From: Letharia columbiana
Lineage: Eukaryota > Ascomycota > Lecanoromycetes > Lecanorales > Parmeliaceae
DNA length: 64,000 nt
Direction of reading: 5' to 3'
Assembly: GCF_014066305.1 (NCBI RefSeq)
Contig: NW_023501136.1
Span: 1-64,000, forward strand
Made by a program: the position numbers and the translations under genes. Numbering within the stretch: the stretch's first letter is position 1; the number at the start of each line of letters is the position of its first letter. Below, one piece after another: positions 1 to 11,280 of this stretch. Below the pieces are notes generated by a model that had not been told where the DNA came from, did no database searches, and saw nothing but the letters and a program-made list of their open reading frames with translations.

Positions 1-3000
1 AATTTATAATAAGATTATAATTATAAAAATAGTTTATTACTATTATAAATTTTAATTAAAACTTTTAATTAATATTAATATTCTCTATAATAATATTAAT
101 AATATTAAAGAGAATTTAATTAAATAGTTTAGCGATTCTATTTTATTTAAGATTTTTTAATTAAATTAGCTTTTAAGTAATATTATAATTAATATAATAA
201 ATATCGAAATTATAATTCTTATATTCGCCTTTATAATTATTTTATAAATATTTAATAATATAATTACTATATTTATTATAAAGTTAAAAGCGCTTAAAGA
301 CTATAAAGATATTACTTTTTTATTTAATAATCTTAATTTTAAAGCGTTTATTATAATTATCTAGAAAGATAATAAAGTATTTATCTTTATCGAAATTACG
401 CGAGATAATAAAACTATAAATATCGCTATAGATTAAATTATTTAATCTTTTTTTAAGATAAATATAAGATTTATATAGTATATTCTTCGCTTTTTTAATA
501 ATATATAAAGCGTAAGACTTTATTTCTATAATCTTTTTAATAAAATTTATATTCTTAAATAATTTAGCGAGTTTTCGAATATTTTAATACTCTAAATTTT
601 TAATATAAATATATTAAAGATTAAGAGTTTCTTTATTAATTTTATAAAGTATTCTATCGAAAATTAAAGTTAAAATTAAAGATATTAGATTTAGTAAAAA
701 TAGAGATATCTTTATTTATTAAATTAGTTCTCTTCTTATATTTCGAAGTAATTTAAAATATAGCGAACTTTATATCTTATTATTTAGATATTAATATAAA
801 TATTAATTTAACTTTAAATAATATTAATATAGATTTTAACTTCTATATATAAAAGATATATAGATTATTTTTTTATAGTTAAGTAATAATATTATAATAA
901 TTAATTTTAATATTATTTAAAACGAATTTTATAGATAGATTATTATATATTAATTATTTTTAAAAAATAAGATTAAAAGATAATTTAAAAAGATAAAGAA
1001 TATTAATAAGAATTAACTTCTTCTTCTTATTATCGATAATAATATTAAAATATACTTTATTAATATTAATAGAGATAAGAAAGTTCTTAATATTCTTAAT
1101 TAAATAAATATTATTATTATAAAATTAAGAAAATAATATTTAATAAAGATATTTTAATAAGAAGTAAAGTATTATAAGTAGATATAATTTAAAATCTATT
1201 ATATAAGTAAGTTATTAGATTTAGCTATATATATAATATATATTTCTTTTTCGATATTAATAGAATTATAATAACGCTTCTTATTAGACTTATAATTTTT
1301 ATTCTTATTCTTTTTATTATTAAATTTAAAGTTATTATTATAAATATTATCTTTATTATTATTATTATTATTATTATTTTTATTTTAACTCTTTTTACTA
1401 AATTAATTATATTTTATTTTAATATAATAATACTTCTTATAATAAGTATAATATTTAATATACTTTTAAATTATATAACTATCGAGATTAGATATAATTC
1501 TCTTTTATAATTTAATAATAATAATAAAACTCGAGTTATTTAAAATAAAATAATAAAAGTATTAAGTAATAAAGATATAGTTAGATTTAATACGCTTAAA
1601 AAACGAGTTAATAATTATCTAAATAAATCGAGTAATAGCGTATTTTAGCGAGAAGATAAGCTTTATATTTATCTCGTTTATCGACTTATAATTTTAAATA
1701 TAATAAATAAAATAGATATTATAAGTCTTATTTAATTTAATATAAAAGAGAAAAATAAGAAAGTTAATTTTTAATTTTAACTTAAGTAATATATTAGTAA
1801 TATCGATATAAATACTCTTAAGGCGAGCTACGAAATTCGATATATCTTTATATTAATTAAAATTTAATTTAAGTAATTAACGATAGAGATTATTAAGAGT
1901 ATTAAAATCTTTAAACTTATTATTAATAATAATAATCTTTTATAAAAGATAAATATTAATTTAACTTTCTAGATTTAATAATAGATTATTATTAAAATAA
2001 TTTTAAATAATATTAATAACTAGTTTATATCTTAATTTTTATTTAATAACTTTATCTTTAATAATATTAATAAACTCTATAATTTTAATATTAAATATAT
2101 CTTTAATTAAGATAAAAATAATAAAATAATCTTTTTATTTAACTCTAATAAACTTAATAAAATATTATATTATAAGATATTAATATATATCTCGCTATTA
2201 TATTTAAAAACCTTTAGATTCTTTAAGTTTAATAATATAAAGAGATAATTTATTAAATTTTATATTTAAGCTAATTTCTTTTAATATAGCTTTAATTTCG
2301 ATATATTATTTAAAATATAAAGAGATTAAGAGTTTATAAGAAAATTAAATTTAATAAACTATATAATAATATTAAAGAGATTCTTATTATTAATTAATTT
2401 AAGAGATAACTCGCGAGTTAAATTATTAAGAGTTATAAAGCTATTAGAGAGATAGATAAATATATAATTATATTCTTAATTTTTTAAACGCTTTCTAAAT
2501 TAATATTAGACTTTATTTAATATTTAATTATATTAAAGAAAGTTATACTTAAAGATATATCTATTTATATATATTTTATTATATAATATATAAAATTATT
2601 TTTAAAAGATATTTAGAGATATAATAGATATATATAATTTATAATAGCTTTTAAGCTTATCTTAAATTATAAAAGATATTAATAAATAACTATATTTAAG
2701 ACGTTTAATATTATTTTAATTAAGAGAAAATATTAATATATAATTATATTTAAAGCGTATAATATTATCTTAATTAGTATAATTAAATAAAGAATTTTTT
2801 TAAGATATAATTAAATTTAAAGATAATTAAATAGATATAAAGTTTATATTAAATAAAAAATCTAAAAACTCTTTATATTCTTTATCTTATATAATAATTA
2901 TATTCTTTATTAATTAAATATTTAATTATTAATCTAATAATTCGTTAGTTAAACGATTAATAGTATTAATATAATAATATTTTATTATAATCTATCTAGC

Positions 3001-3600
3001 TAATATAGCTATATTTTAATTAAAAAATAAAAATATTTCTTTATATATTATCTCTTTTATAATTATATTATTTTTATTTATAGATTTAGCGTTTTATAGA
3101 TAAAATTAATATTATTTAAAGCGCTTAGCTAATTAATTAGCTTAATAAAATTTTTAATTAATTTAATATTTAAGCTCTTTATTTTAGCTCTCTACTTTAT
3201 AATATAATAACTAAAGATAATAATAGCGAGATTTTTATAAGAATTATAATTATTATATAATAAGTATAATTTATAATTTAGAGATCTATAAAGCTTAAAG
3301 AATATTATTAAATTATCTTAAAGTAAATTAATTAGATATTTAATATTACGATAATATTATTAAGCGATATAATATTATAATAAAACTTTTCTCTATTCTT
3401 TAAGCACTTAATTAATAAATTAGCTAGTTTATAAGTAATATATTAAATAAATATTTTATAATTTAAGTTTATAATCTATTAAAAGTAATAGATAGAATAT
3501 TTAGTTGATTAGATCTAATAATTATTTAATAGTATCTAACTATAAAGAGTATTACGAATATATATATTATTAAGCCTCGATAAATCTTTCTTACCTCGAT
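1..3600. repeat. RIP-degraded AT-rich repeat block
   Basis: This stretch is nearly all A and T and has no open frame of 60 codons. Reading line by line I see no CpA or TpG until position 3405 (CA) and 3504 (TG), while ApC, GpT and CpG persist. That is the signature of repeat-induced point mutation (CpA to TpA) carried to saturation, not of simple AT bias. Normal composition returns within about 150 bp of 3600. The block runs off the left edge, so its full length is unknown. It was probably a transposable element copy. The sharp right border gives an approximate insertion edge, but I saw no clear LTR or target-site duplication. Confidence 0.9.
1409..1450 (-). mobile_element. Possible Copia gag zinc-knuckle ghost
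   Basis: On the minus strand the codons read YTYYKKYYYIKIKY. If each cysteine (TGY) became TAY and the histidine (CAY) became TAY through RIP, the spacing is exactly C-x2-C-x4-H-x4-C, the retroviral-type CCHC knuckle of Copia Gag. Neighbouring in-frame TAA codons are what RIP makes of CAA. This would put a Gag-Pol frame on the minus strand, with Gag at higher coordinates and the rest off the left edge. TAT is very common here, so a chance match is a real risk. Confidence 0.35.
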
Positions 3601-4591
3601 AAACCTTTCAATTTAGTTAGATAACACATTTCGATAGATAGAATAATAAATTATAAAGATCAAGTCTTATAGAGGCTGCAAATCCTAGTGAATACGAGTA
3701 AGGCTACTCCCGCATTGAAAACATTATAAAAAATGATTTCAGTAATATTGCTAAACCTCCCTAGATGTACTCAATTTTCTCACGCTAATGTAGGTTGGCT
3801 GACGTGCATTGGGACGACCGTTACGGAAAAGGTGTAACTTCAATGCGTGTGAATGGGTGTTGATCAGGCTGCTAGCCGATAGTGAGGGATTTTGTGAAAG
3901 GCTGACCACAGGAGACTGTTAAATTGGTGTGCGCTGCATCGCTCTCTGCTGGTACTCATCATCTGGAAGAGGCCGGGCCGCTATTTTAGGGGAGATGCCG
4001 GAAAGCTGTCAAGCCTGCTGCAAGGCGATGAACTCCGACTATGTCCGCTTACTTGTGTCAAAGAGGACAGGAAAAAGACATGTGTCAAGTGGTCTAGAGC
4101 TGCCCCTTGCACTCGAACACAGTTGAATGAACATCAACCTATTGATGAACACGGGATTTCATCGAAAGTTGGAAAGAGCCATGAAGCGGCGTCGTCGAAA
4201 TCGAAGTCAAGATTGACGTCCGGCAGAATCTCGTGCCAAAGTTGCGTAATTCCAGTTGCTCTTGCTTCGCGAACCGCTTCATCAGGGTGAGAATCAGCGT
4301 TCACAATTGGGGGTGGGGGATACGAGCCTTTAATGTCTCGTACCCTGTCAAAACGGCCTTCTTCGCTGCCGAGAACATGCCTGCCTCGGATGGTGTGCCA
4401 GCCTTCATTGATTCGATCTGGCCCATTGCTATGCTCAAGAACAGATGTCTTTGATGTAAATGTCGCGACTACGGAACCTTTCCTCTGAAAGAGAGATGAC
4501 CCTTCTTATTGTTTCGTGCATTGGTTCTCTCTGAGCTCTGTTCAAATGGAGAGTCATGTTCCTATCATCGGCCTCTGAATGAGTGACGAGT
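3601..4591. other. Transition zone, no gene seen
   Basis: Composition goes from AT-rich to balanced between 3600 and 3750. Short open frames exist at 3929-4126 and 4233-4454, but neither resembles a family I know and neither joins to a neighbour through plausible splice sites. Confidence 0.5.
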
Positions 4592-6427
4592 TCAAGACAG
4601 AGAGTTAAGGCGCCGTATTTCTTTGAACATGCCTCCCCTCAGGGCTATAAGACGCGAAAAGTCTTTGTCAGCTTGTTGAGAAGAGATGATAAGAGCTTGT
4701 TCAAGACAGAATTTCCGGGAGAAGTGGAACCGTGGGTCTTTTCGAGCTTTAGTGCCGAATGGGCGATGAAGAGCCAGGAGGAAGCGACGGAGGAGGTGCT
4801 CGATAGAATTGCAGTGGTACACTGATGGTATCTGACCTGGCGTAGAAGAACGATCTGATCGCACCGAGATGGTTCATTCACGGATAACATCAAACACTTC
4901 TGAGCTCAAGCGAAGAATGTCTTCGTACGAATGCTTTGACCGAAATTATTGATGAGTTGTGCTACTCCTAACCTTGTGCGGAGAGACTTGAATAGGCTGA
5001 TCTGCAGCGAGTTCTGGGCGCAGTCGGACGTGGGCGGCGACTGGACGCTTTCAGAAATCTCGTCGTCTTTCATGTTTCTAGGTGCCAGAGTGTCAAAGTC
5101 ATTACGGGATATCATTGGAGGCATCCCACAATCCAGGGAGGATTGAACAGTCATCTCTAGTATTGTGGCCCACAATCTCCTCCTGATTTCTGCATAAAAC
5201 ACAGGCATTTCCGGATAATTCGTCGGATCTCGATGCAGACCCATGTGTGTCGCTGTCCTGAGAGGAGAGCCCGCCGTAATCCACACCAGTTCAGGTCCCG
5301 CCGAGTTGGTTTGACGAACGAGAAGCAGAAGACAATGCACCTGAAGGAGATCTATATTGAGCCGCGCTTTGTGGAAAGGCGCGGAGAGCCAAGAATGAGC
5401 AGCATATATCCAACCTTGAAGCACTTGAGCGTAGATCAGCCTCATACGCAGGACCTTGATAGAAACATGAACTAATCGCCATGGTCAAGAGCAACGTCAT
5501 TACAAAGCCATCGTCTTCGTCTACGGCCTTTGGGCTGGTCCAATATCGCTCGTAATCAGCTTGAAACGATGGGACATGCAAGATTCTGTATGCTGACTCG
5601 AAGTTTCGAAAGTAAAGACCTTTCAGCTCGTCGACAATCTCTCGATTAGGGACGGAATCCTTGAGGTCATCGGGAAGACGCCATTGACTGGGCCGTTGGA
5701 CTTTGGCTTTTCTGGCCAATTTTCTGGCCAAGTCCTTGCATCTAAAAAATAATGCATGAAGTTCTGAAACAGAAATACCTGTGTTGGAGGAAGATGTGCT
5801 CTTCCCATCGTGGTTATTGACAGAATTCCCAATTTCTCAAACTTGACAACTCAGTCAGATGAACACAGCGTGGAACGACAATTCTTCGCAACTGTTCAAA
5901 AGAGCCCTTTAGTGACTCGGTCCGTATAATCTAAACTTTGACCAGATTCATCGCAGATTTGGAGTCGCGCGTTGAACAAAGACATCATCAGGCAGGCTTC
6001 ACATTACCTGTTGGCTGCTAGAATCTCCATGGGCAGGATGACTGCTGTTTTTAGACGGCGAGTGTATCAAGCGATGGACTTCTAAGTTTCCCACTATTTG
6101 TGGCAAAGAAGCTGGAGTGGGACAGTCATGGATAGAAGGAAACGAGGCTTGCACGATTTGCAATGTTTCTGACTGAGCTAGTCCCCTCTCCCCTGGATTC
6201 GAAATTGGCGCTGCGGTCCTCGCTCCATGTACAGCGGCCAATGTAGGAGCATCAAGGCTGAAGCTAAATTTTGGTTTCCTTGATTGCGAACACTGACGGC
6301 AAGGTTTATTCCTGTCGCACTTGATTTTGCGACGTCGACATCCAAGGCAAGGCAAAGCTGGCCTCCTCCTGCGTTCCTGGAGAGGCTCAGAATGGCTTTC
6401 GTAGACTTCGGAACCCATGCGATCCAT
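4592..6427 (-). pseudogene. Frameshifted Zn2Cys6 transcription factor
   Basis: The start at 6427 (MDRMGSEVYE) leads to a Gal4-type zinc cluster, CLGCRRRKIKCDRNKPCRQC, at about residues 27-46. After an intron beginning near 6010 and another just before 5777, the frame resumes with the fungal-specific transcription factor domain (PF04082 type: LKGLYFRNFESAYRILHVPS near 5600, then RTATHMGLHRDP and RRRLWATILEM near 5150-5250). The domain is broken. The frame must shift near 5415-5425, between SCFYQG...LRSS and GWIYAAHSWL. It shifts again near 4925, between NNFGQS and EDILRLSSEV, and a TGA follows VIRE near 4875. Homologous sequence (LLRRFLLALHRPFGTKARKD) then continues to about 4592. A single 87-bp intron could bypass the last two lesions, but the skipped sequence itself reads like conserved domain. 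It lies between the RIP block and a broken transporter, divergent from the latter. Confidence 0.75.
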
Positions 6428-6649
6428 CGTTCAAAGGTTCTGCCTCAGAAAATATGATGGATATTCGATGGCTTCCTGCATTGAATGTCTGCTGATCTTC
6501 TTCCTGTTAGAAGCCATGGCCTTCGGGGGCGCGCTTTTTGATTGCTTCGGATCTAAGAGATTTCGTCAACCGTCCCAATCTCTTGTCTCCTTCTCCGAGC
6601 CGGGCGGTTAATCCATACGCAAGGTGATCTGGCCTTTGCGGCTGTGTAC

Positions 6650-7638
6650 AGGTACGTATTCTCGATAATGATCACCAGTATTTGCAAATCATACTACCAA
6701 TACTTGCTCGCACAAATAATCCTTGCCGGCCCATCTTTGGGGTGAGCGGTTAATGAGCCCCGTCTTGGCTTATCATTGCGGCTGATACCCTGGACAGAAT
6801 AACGATGGCCCCAGGAATGGCAGCCATATCGCAGTACTTCAACAAGAAACGCGGAGCGGCAGTGGGTCTAGCTGTTGCGGGATCACCCCTTGGAGGCATT
6901 TCATCTCCTAACGCAACTCAACAAGATGCCGAGTAACTCGCGCTTGAGTTTCGAATGGATCATTCGTATATGTGGCTTCATTATGCTAGCCATCATCTTA
7001 TCCTCAACCCTCGACATCCGTACTCGTCTTTGGTTGAGAACGGAAAGACCATTCCATTTCTCTGCTTCAGAAAAGACCCTATCTTACTTTCATTGGCGCT
7101 ATGTTCCTCGGGACCTTCGACAGCTTTGTCCCCATCTTCGATCTGTCAACGTACGTCGAAGTCAATAAGATAAGCACGCCACTTCTTTTCTATTCCACCG
7201 TCCTTCTGATTGAGTCCCATTCTTGGGAAGAGTGTTTCCCATCGTTAAGACGGATTAAATTGGCTGTCTTGATATGCTATGCATTGCCAGTGTCAGCACT
7301 AACATACTGTCTGTCTTTTGGCAGATAATCATCTCAAACGTAGTGTTCACCGTTTTGTATACCTCTATGGATTTAGCTCAGAAGTAAATGTTTGTCTGAT
7401 GGTCGTCTGCTTTGCTCCAACTGCTGAGGATCCGAGAGATATCAGCACTTACATCGGGATGGGGATGTGCATTGTATCCTTTGGCGCGCTCGTTGGCCTG
7501 CCCATCAATGGTGCTCTCGTCACTCATTACTGGGGATTCGGGCAGGTCTCAATCTTTAGCGGCGTGGTCACAACTGTAGGAGGGCTTGCGGTGCTGATTG
7601 TAAAAACAAATGGCAAGGGGGTTTTCGCGGAAATCTGA
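6650..7638 (+). pseudogene. Broken monocarboxylate-type MFS transporter
   Basis: Fragments of an MCT-family (MFS) membrane transporter appear in order but in several frames. The first is ICKSYYQYLLAQIILAGPSL (6675-6740). After a plausible intron with donor GTGAGC near 6741 come MAPGMAAISQYFNKKRGAAV (6805-6865), then after a frameshift NSRLSFEWIIRICGFIMLAI. A further shift gives FLGTFDSFVPIFDLSTYV near 7100, and last come the C-terminal helices AEDPRDISTYIGMGM...INGALVTHYWGFGQ ending at 7638. The central region that normally follows (an FGR...GxxAD-type loop and neighbouring helices) is missing, so there is an internal deletion as well as at least two frameshifts. The N-terminal helices were not found. 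The product cannot be a functional transporter. It is divergent from the broken regulator. Confidence 0.75.
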
Positions 7639-8021
7639 AAGCCGAACAGACTGGAGACGTGCAGAATCAAACCGAGAGCGAGGGAGATATTTCATGTGAT
7701 GACCTCATCTCTCCATACCTGTGTGGAAAGCACTGTAAATAGACCAACAACGCTTTGCCTTGCATTCGCGCACCGTGCAAAAACACCGATCGAGACTCGA
7801 AGCGACTCACGCTCTTATCGCAATTTGCAGAGGACGAGACAAAAGAAAGACAGAATGACCGCTTGGAATCAAACACTCGCGGGACCTAGTGGCAAGAAGA
7901 GCAAGATCTTCGACAAAGAAAGTCGCCAACGAAAAGATCCAAGTCTGAAGAATGGGAAAGGTCTCATGTATCCAAAAGCTAGTGGCATTGTCGATACACA
8001 AAGGTACCCCTTAAAGCTGGC
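7639..8021. other. Intergenic, convergent 3' ends
   Basis: This is the gap between the transporter remnant and the P450 stop at 8022. A plus-strand open frame crosses it (7696-8136) but overlaps the P450 last exon and resembles nothing known. I see no further feature. Confidence 0.5.
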
Positions 8022-9786
8022 CTATGCCATGCTTCGAGGTCTAAAGGTTGTGTTGAAGTCCAGCTGTTTGACAAACCAAGCATTGTGCAATCTCCATTCT
8101 TTGTTGGGGTTTGCCAAGTCGACCTGTGGTAGATGAGCAGTCAGTATTACCACTCTTCGGTAGCTTCGCCATCCGACAGCAGGCGAGGAACTTCATAGAA
8201 AGATCTTACCTCGAACCTCCTGAGAAAACTAGGTACCAACTTGTAGATCTCCAGAAGACTGATATTCTTTCCGATACACGTCCTGGCGCCCATGCCAAAC
8301 TGGATCATGCAACCTTCCATAGATTTCTTGCTCTCCTCGTTCGCTTCCAACCACCTCTCTGGGCGATAAGTTTCAACGTCTTCTCCAAATATCTCTGGCC
8401 GTCGATGTATCACCCAAGCACTGCAGCCGACAATTGTCCCACCAGGAATGAGCTGCCCGCAGATTTCCATACCATCTGCTGGGACTACACGTTCCAAAGG
8501 GAGTCCTGCAGCTGGATGGAGACGAAATGCCTCTTTGATACAAGCATCAAGGTACGGAAGCTTTTGGGATTCGGTCCAAGACACCAGACCGTTGGGACGG
8601 TTTTCGACCATACCGGTATGAATGGCCTCGTCCAGTTCCTCCATCAATCTCACATAGCAGGGACGGTTCTTGAGGAGATAGTAAAAGACGGCAGCAAGTG
8701 AAATCGCCGTGGTTTCTGAGCCGGCAAAAGCCATGCTGACTGCCATGGTGAGCACGCGCCCATCGTGAAAGAATGCAGGGCGATCTTCTTTGGCTTTGAG
8801 GAACATTGAGAGCAGGTCACCTCGGCGACCCGTTACCGTGGCGACAGTGTCGATTCCGTGCGCTTTCAACGCTTCAATCTCTCTGAGGCGCTCATTGATA
8901 CGGGCTTTCGCAAAAGTCACGACAGGGAAGGTGAAAGACATGATTCCGTGCTTGTCGAGGAAGCGTAAAAGCGGATTTTTAAGAAAGAAGCGATCTAGCA
9001 TAGGGAGTTGGCCGACCTAACGTAGACGGGGCTGAGCATTGATATTATTCTTTGCAAAGGAAGCATACCGGTGCAACGTAGGAAAACAATTTTCCGAGAT
9101 AGCCAACCATGCCGTCAACGTCTTCTCCACGATCCACAAAGCCATGACTTTTGCTGTAAGTGATTTGACCTATGACGTCGAAGGCGAGGAACTGTAACCA
9201 CTCTGCAAAGTTGCAAATTGCATTCTTTGACGAGAACAAAGCTTCCGTCTGATCCAGAAACATTTCCGTCACGATGTCCACAGATGGTTCATATTGGACG
9301 AGAGAGCTCATAGAAAAGGCACTGTTCACGCAACGCCGCAATTCCGCATGGAACTGGTTATCAGTGGTCGAGAATAAAGAAGGCAGTCGGTCTCCGTTTG
9401 AAATAGCCTGTTGTACTGGATAGAATTCGGACTTTCTCGATTCAGCTGATCACCTATTATCCTGGAGATGTTTGAGCTCTCACCTTCGTAAGCCCCTTAT
9501 TCAGGCCATAAATCGTCTTCAATGCCCGAGGATCCGCAAAGGACAGCATATTCGGTCCCAACCTAACAATATCACCATGTTTGCGATGAAGCCGAATGTG
9601 TGTAATGTCTGGTCTTCTGCCTAGTACATCGAAAAAGCGCCACCAGTCTGTCAGAGATGCCAGCACAGGACCAGGATACCTGTGTAACCCATTGTAAAAG
9701 TGATTCCTGGCTAGGTAGGCAGCCAGGCAAAATAGAACAGCGGTAGGCCAGTGCTGCAAGACGAGAGATAGAGTAGAGTTCAACAT
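8022..9786 (-). CDS. Cytochrome P450 (pisatin demethylase-like)
   Basis: Haem-thiolate monooxygenase, anchored to the ER by an N-terminal hydrophobic helix (about residues 13-28) followed by the Pro-rich YPGP hinge. Exons are 9484-9786, 9069-9431, 8210-9016 and 8022-8123, giving 524 aa, a normal length. Start is the first ATG (MLNSTLSL). Landmarks are the I-helix AGSETT (about 320-325), the K-helix EAFR (384-387), PERW, and the haem loop FGMGARTCIG with Cys near 469. The last exon was placed by the GTAAGA donor at 8209 and adds EWRLHNAWFVKQ, which matches the family's C-terminus. RYPGP, TDWWRFFDVLGRRP and IYGLNKG resemble the pisatin demethylase/benzoate hydroxylase-like group as I recall it; the substrate cannot be told. 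All key motifs are intact although both upstream neighbours are broken. Confidence 0.9.
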
Positions 9787-10758
9787 CGTGAGCGAAAGAG
9801 AAACACCCCACACTGTGATTGGATCAAAGTAACAATGGAATGCTGAGCAGACAGAAGATGTGCATGAAATGTTTGCCGGCGGACAGCGAGCAGCTTTATC
9901 AGTAAGAGAATGATTTGGTTCTACTCAAGTAATGGCACGGCATAGGAAAGGATTCGGCACATGCATGCCACATTGCTTTCCGGTGTCAGACGGTCTAGCG
10001 AATAAGTGGATGGTTTATTGGGGGGTTAGAAAGTGGGCAGTGAGTGGGTTGGTTAGAAGATATTCGTTGCTCTACGGGCGTACTTTTGGAACGGAAAGCG
10101 TAATCGGCAATGTCCCCGAAGAAAAAGCCGAAGTCGCTTTCCAAAGCTTACAGGACCATGGGCAGAGCGGCCGTGAACAACCCCACAACTCCGCATCTTA
10201 GTCGCTGCGCTGGAGAGGAGGATAAAAGCGCGGTAGGGTGAGGGAATCTTTCCGGCAGTTGACATGTGCTGCCGCCCGAAAACTCACTAGTACCGTGTCC
10301 CCTATTGACCAATAGATCTCTACTAATTTGCCTCAGCAGAACCTGAAATAGATACTAAGGTACCCCTACAGTACGGCTGTACGATTAATCTTACCGGCGC
10401 TCTGACCTACAGCATCAGATGAGACCATGAATTGATCTCAACGAGCGATTTTGAAGCTCCAGAATGCTAATGCTTCATGTATGTTGAAGGTTGAAGTATT
10501 CGCCCAATCATTGACTTATCCAGATGCAACTGTCCATGCACGAATTCGAAGATCAAATGGTTAATATCCAAATATGATGTCCAAGACTCACATTGGCCTA
10601 TTATCTGGGCAATAAACGGGTTTAATCCTGCGTTGCCCTCGACCTTTACTCCCCAAAGACGTTCGCACCTCATGAACGTCTTTGGGGTGCGAAGATGAAA
10701 GGGAAGCATACAGGAGCTTAAAAAAAGATTCATGAAGATTGGGGTAGCTCATGAGGGA
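9787..10758. other. Intergenic upstream of P450
   Basis: Promoter side of the P450 gene. Short frames at 9932-10201 (plus) and 10467-10733 (minus) show no family resemblance and no convincing splicing to neighbours. Nothing else seen. Confidence 0.4.
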
Positions 10759-11031
10759 TCAGTTGCAGAGTGGTTGTTTATGTGGAACTTGATAGTTGAT
10801 AACCTCACATGGGTCGATGTGTTCATAGTGAAGCAGCTTTTGTGCCTTCAAGCCCATCGCTGCGAGACTCACTAGACCGAGGTAGCATTTGAAGGACTGC
10901 ATATCGTTGCCGCCGGTTTCAGGGAGCTGGAGAAGGTCCATGGGTTCAGCCAAGTGCGAAGCATCCAGCACAAAGCAGACCCCAGGGCCAGCCAAGATGT
11001 AAAGAGTGGCTGGAGATTTGAGACTCATCAT
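10759..11031 (-). CDS. Small hypothetical membrane-like protein
   Basis: Ninety codons from ATG at 11031. The first ~60 residues look genuinely coding: a hydrophobic start (SPATLYILAGPGVCFVLDAS), then HLAEPMDLLQLPETGGND and a second hydrophobic stretch YLGLVSLAAMGLKA. This resembles small fungal membrane proteins of unknown function that I recall only loosely. The tail after KAQKLL looks unrelated and is short, so the gene may be truncated or may continue through an intron I could not place. It lies between the P450 and the reductase gene. Confidence 0.4.
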   Translation of the reverse strand: MMSLKSPATLYILAGPGVCFVLDASHLAEPMDLLQLPETGGNDMQSFKCYLGLVSLAAMGLKAQKLLHYEHIDPCEVINYQVPHKQPLCN

Positions 11032-11280
11032 TGATATTCGGGGTAACGTGTTTCCAGCCAGAGCCGGTCTAATCTTTGATCAGGTCCTAACCATATCATC
11101 GGCAAGATCTATTGGCGCAGTATGCGTTTCCATCGGACGCATGCAGGGACTCTACCTAGGACTCCGAGACTTTTCACAAAGCAAGATCTTGTGTGTAGCT
11201 TGAAAGCGTGAGCCCAGCCGGGACATAAGTTGCCAAATGCGTCGTTGGTCCGTCGGTGGTTTAACGATTCCCCACGCGTG

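Noticed and set aside
1201..1240. A possible retroelement protease motif (D-S/T-G) left of the zinc-knuckle trace
   Set aside because: Codons could not be mapped to D-[ST]-G-A by C-to-T or G-to-A changes alone.
4865..4960. An ~87-bp GTACGA...GCCAG intron that would remove both the frameshift and the TGA from the Zn2Cys6 gene
   Set aside because: The sequence it would remove (EDILRLSSEVFDVIRE) itself looks like conserved domain, and another frameshift remains near 5420, so a pseudogene is the simpler reading.
8111..8701. 196-codon plus-strand frame
   Set aside because: Antisense to the haem-binding end of the P450, whose translation has all family motifs.
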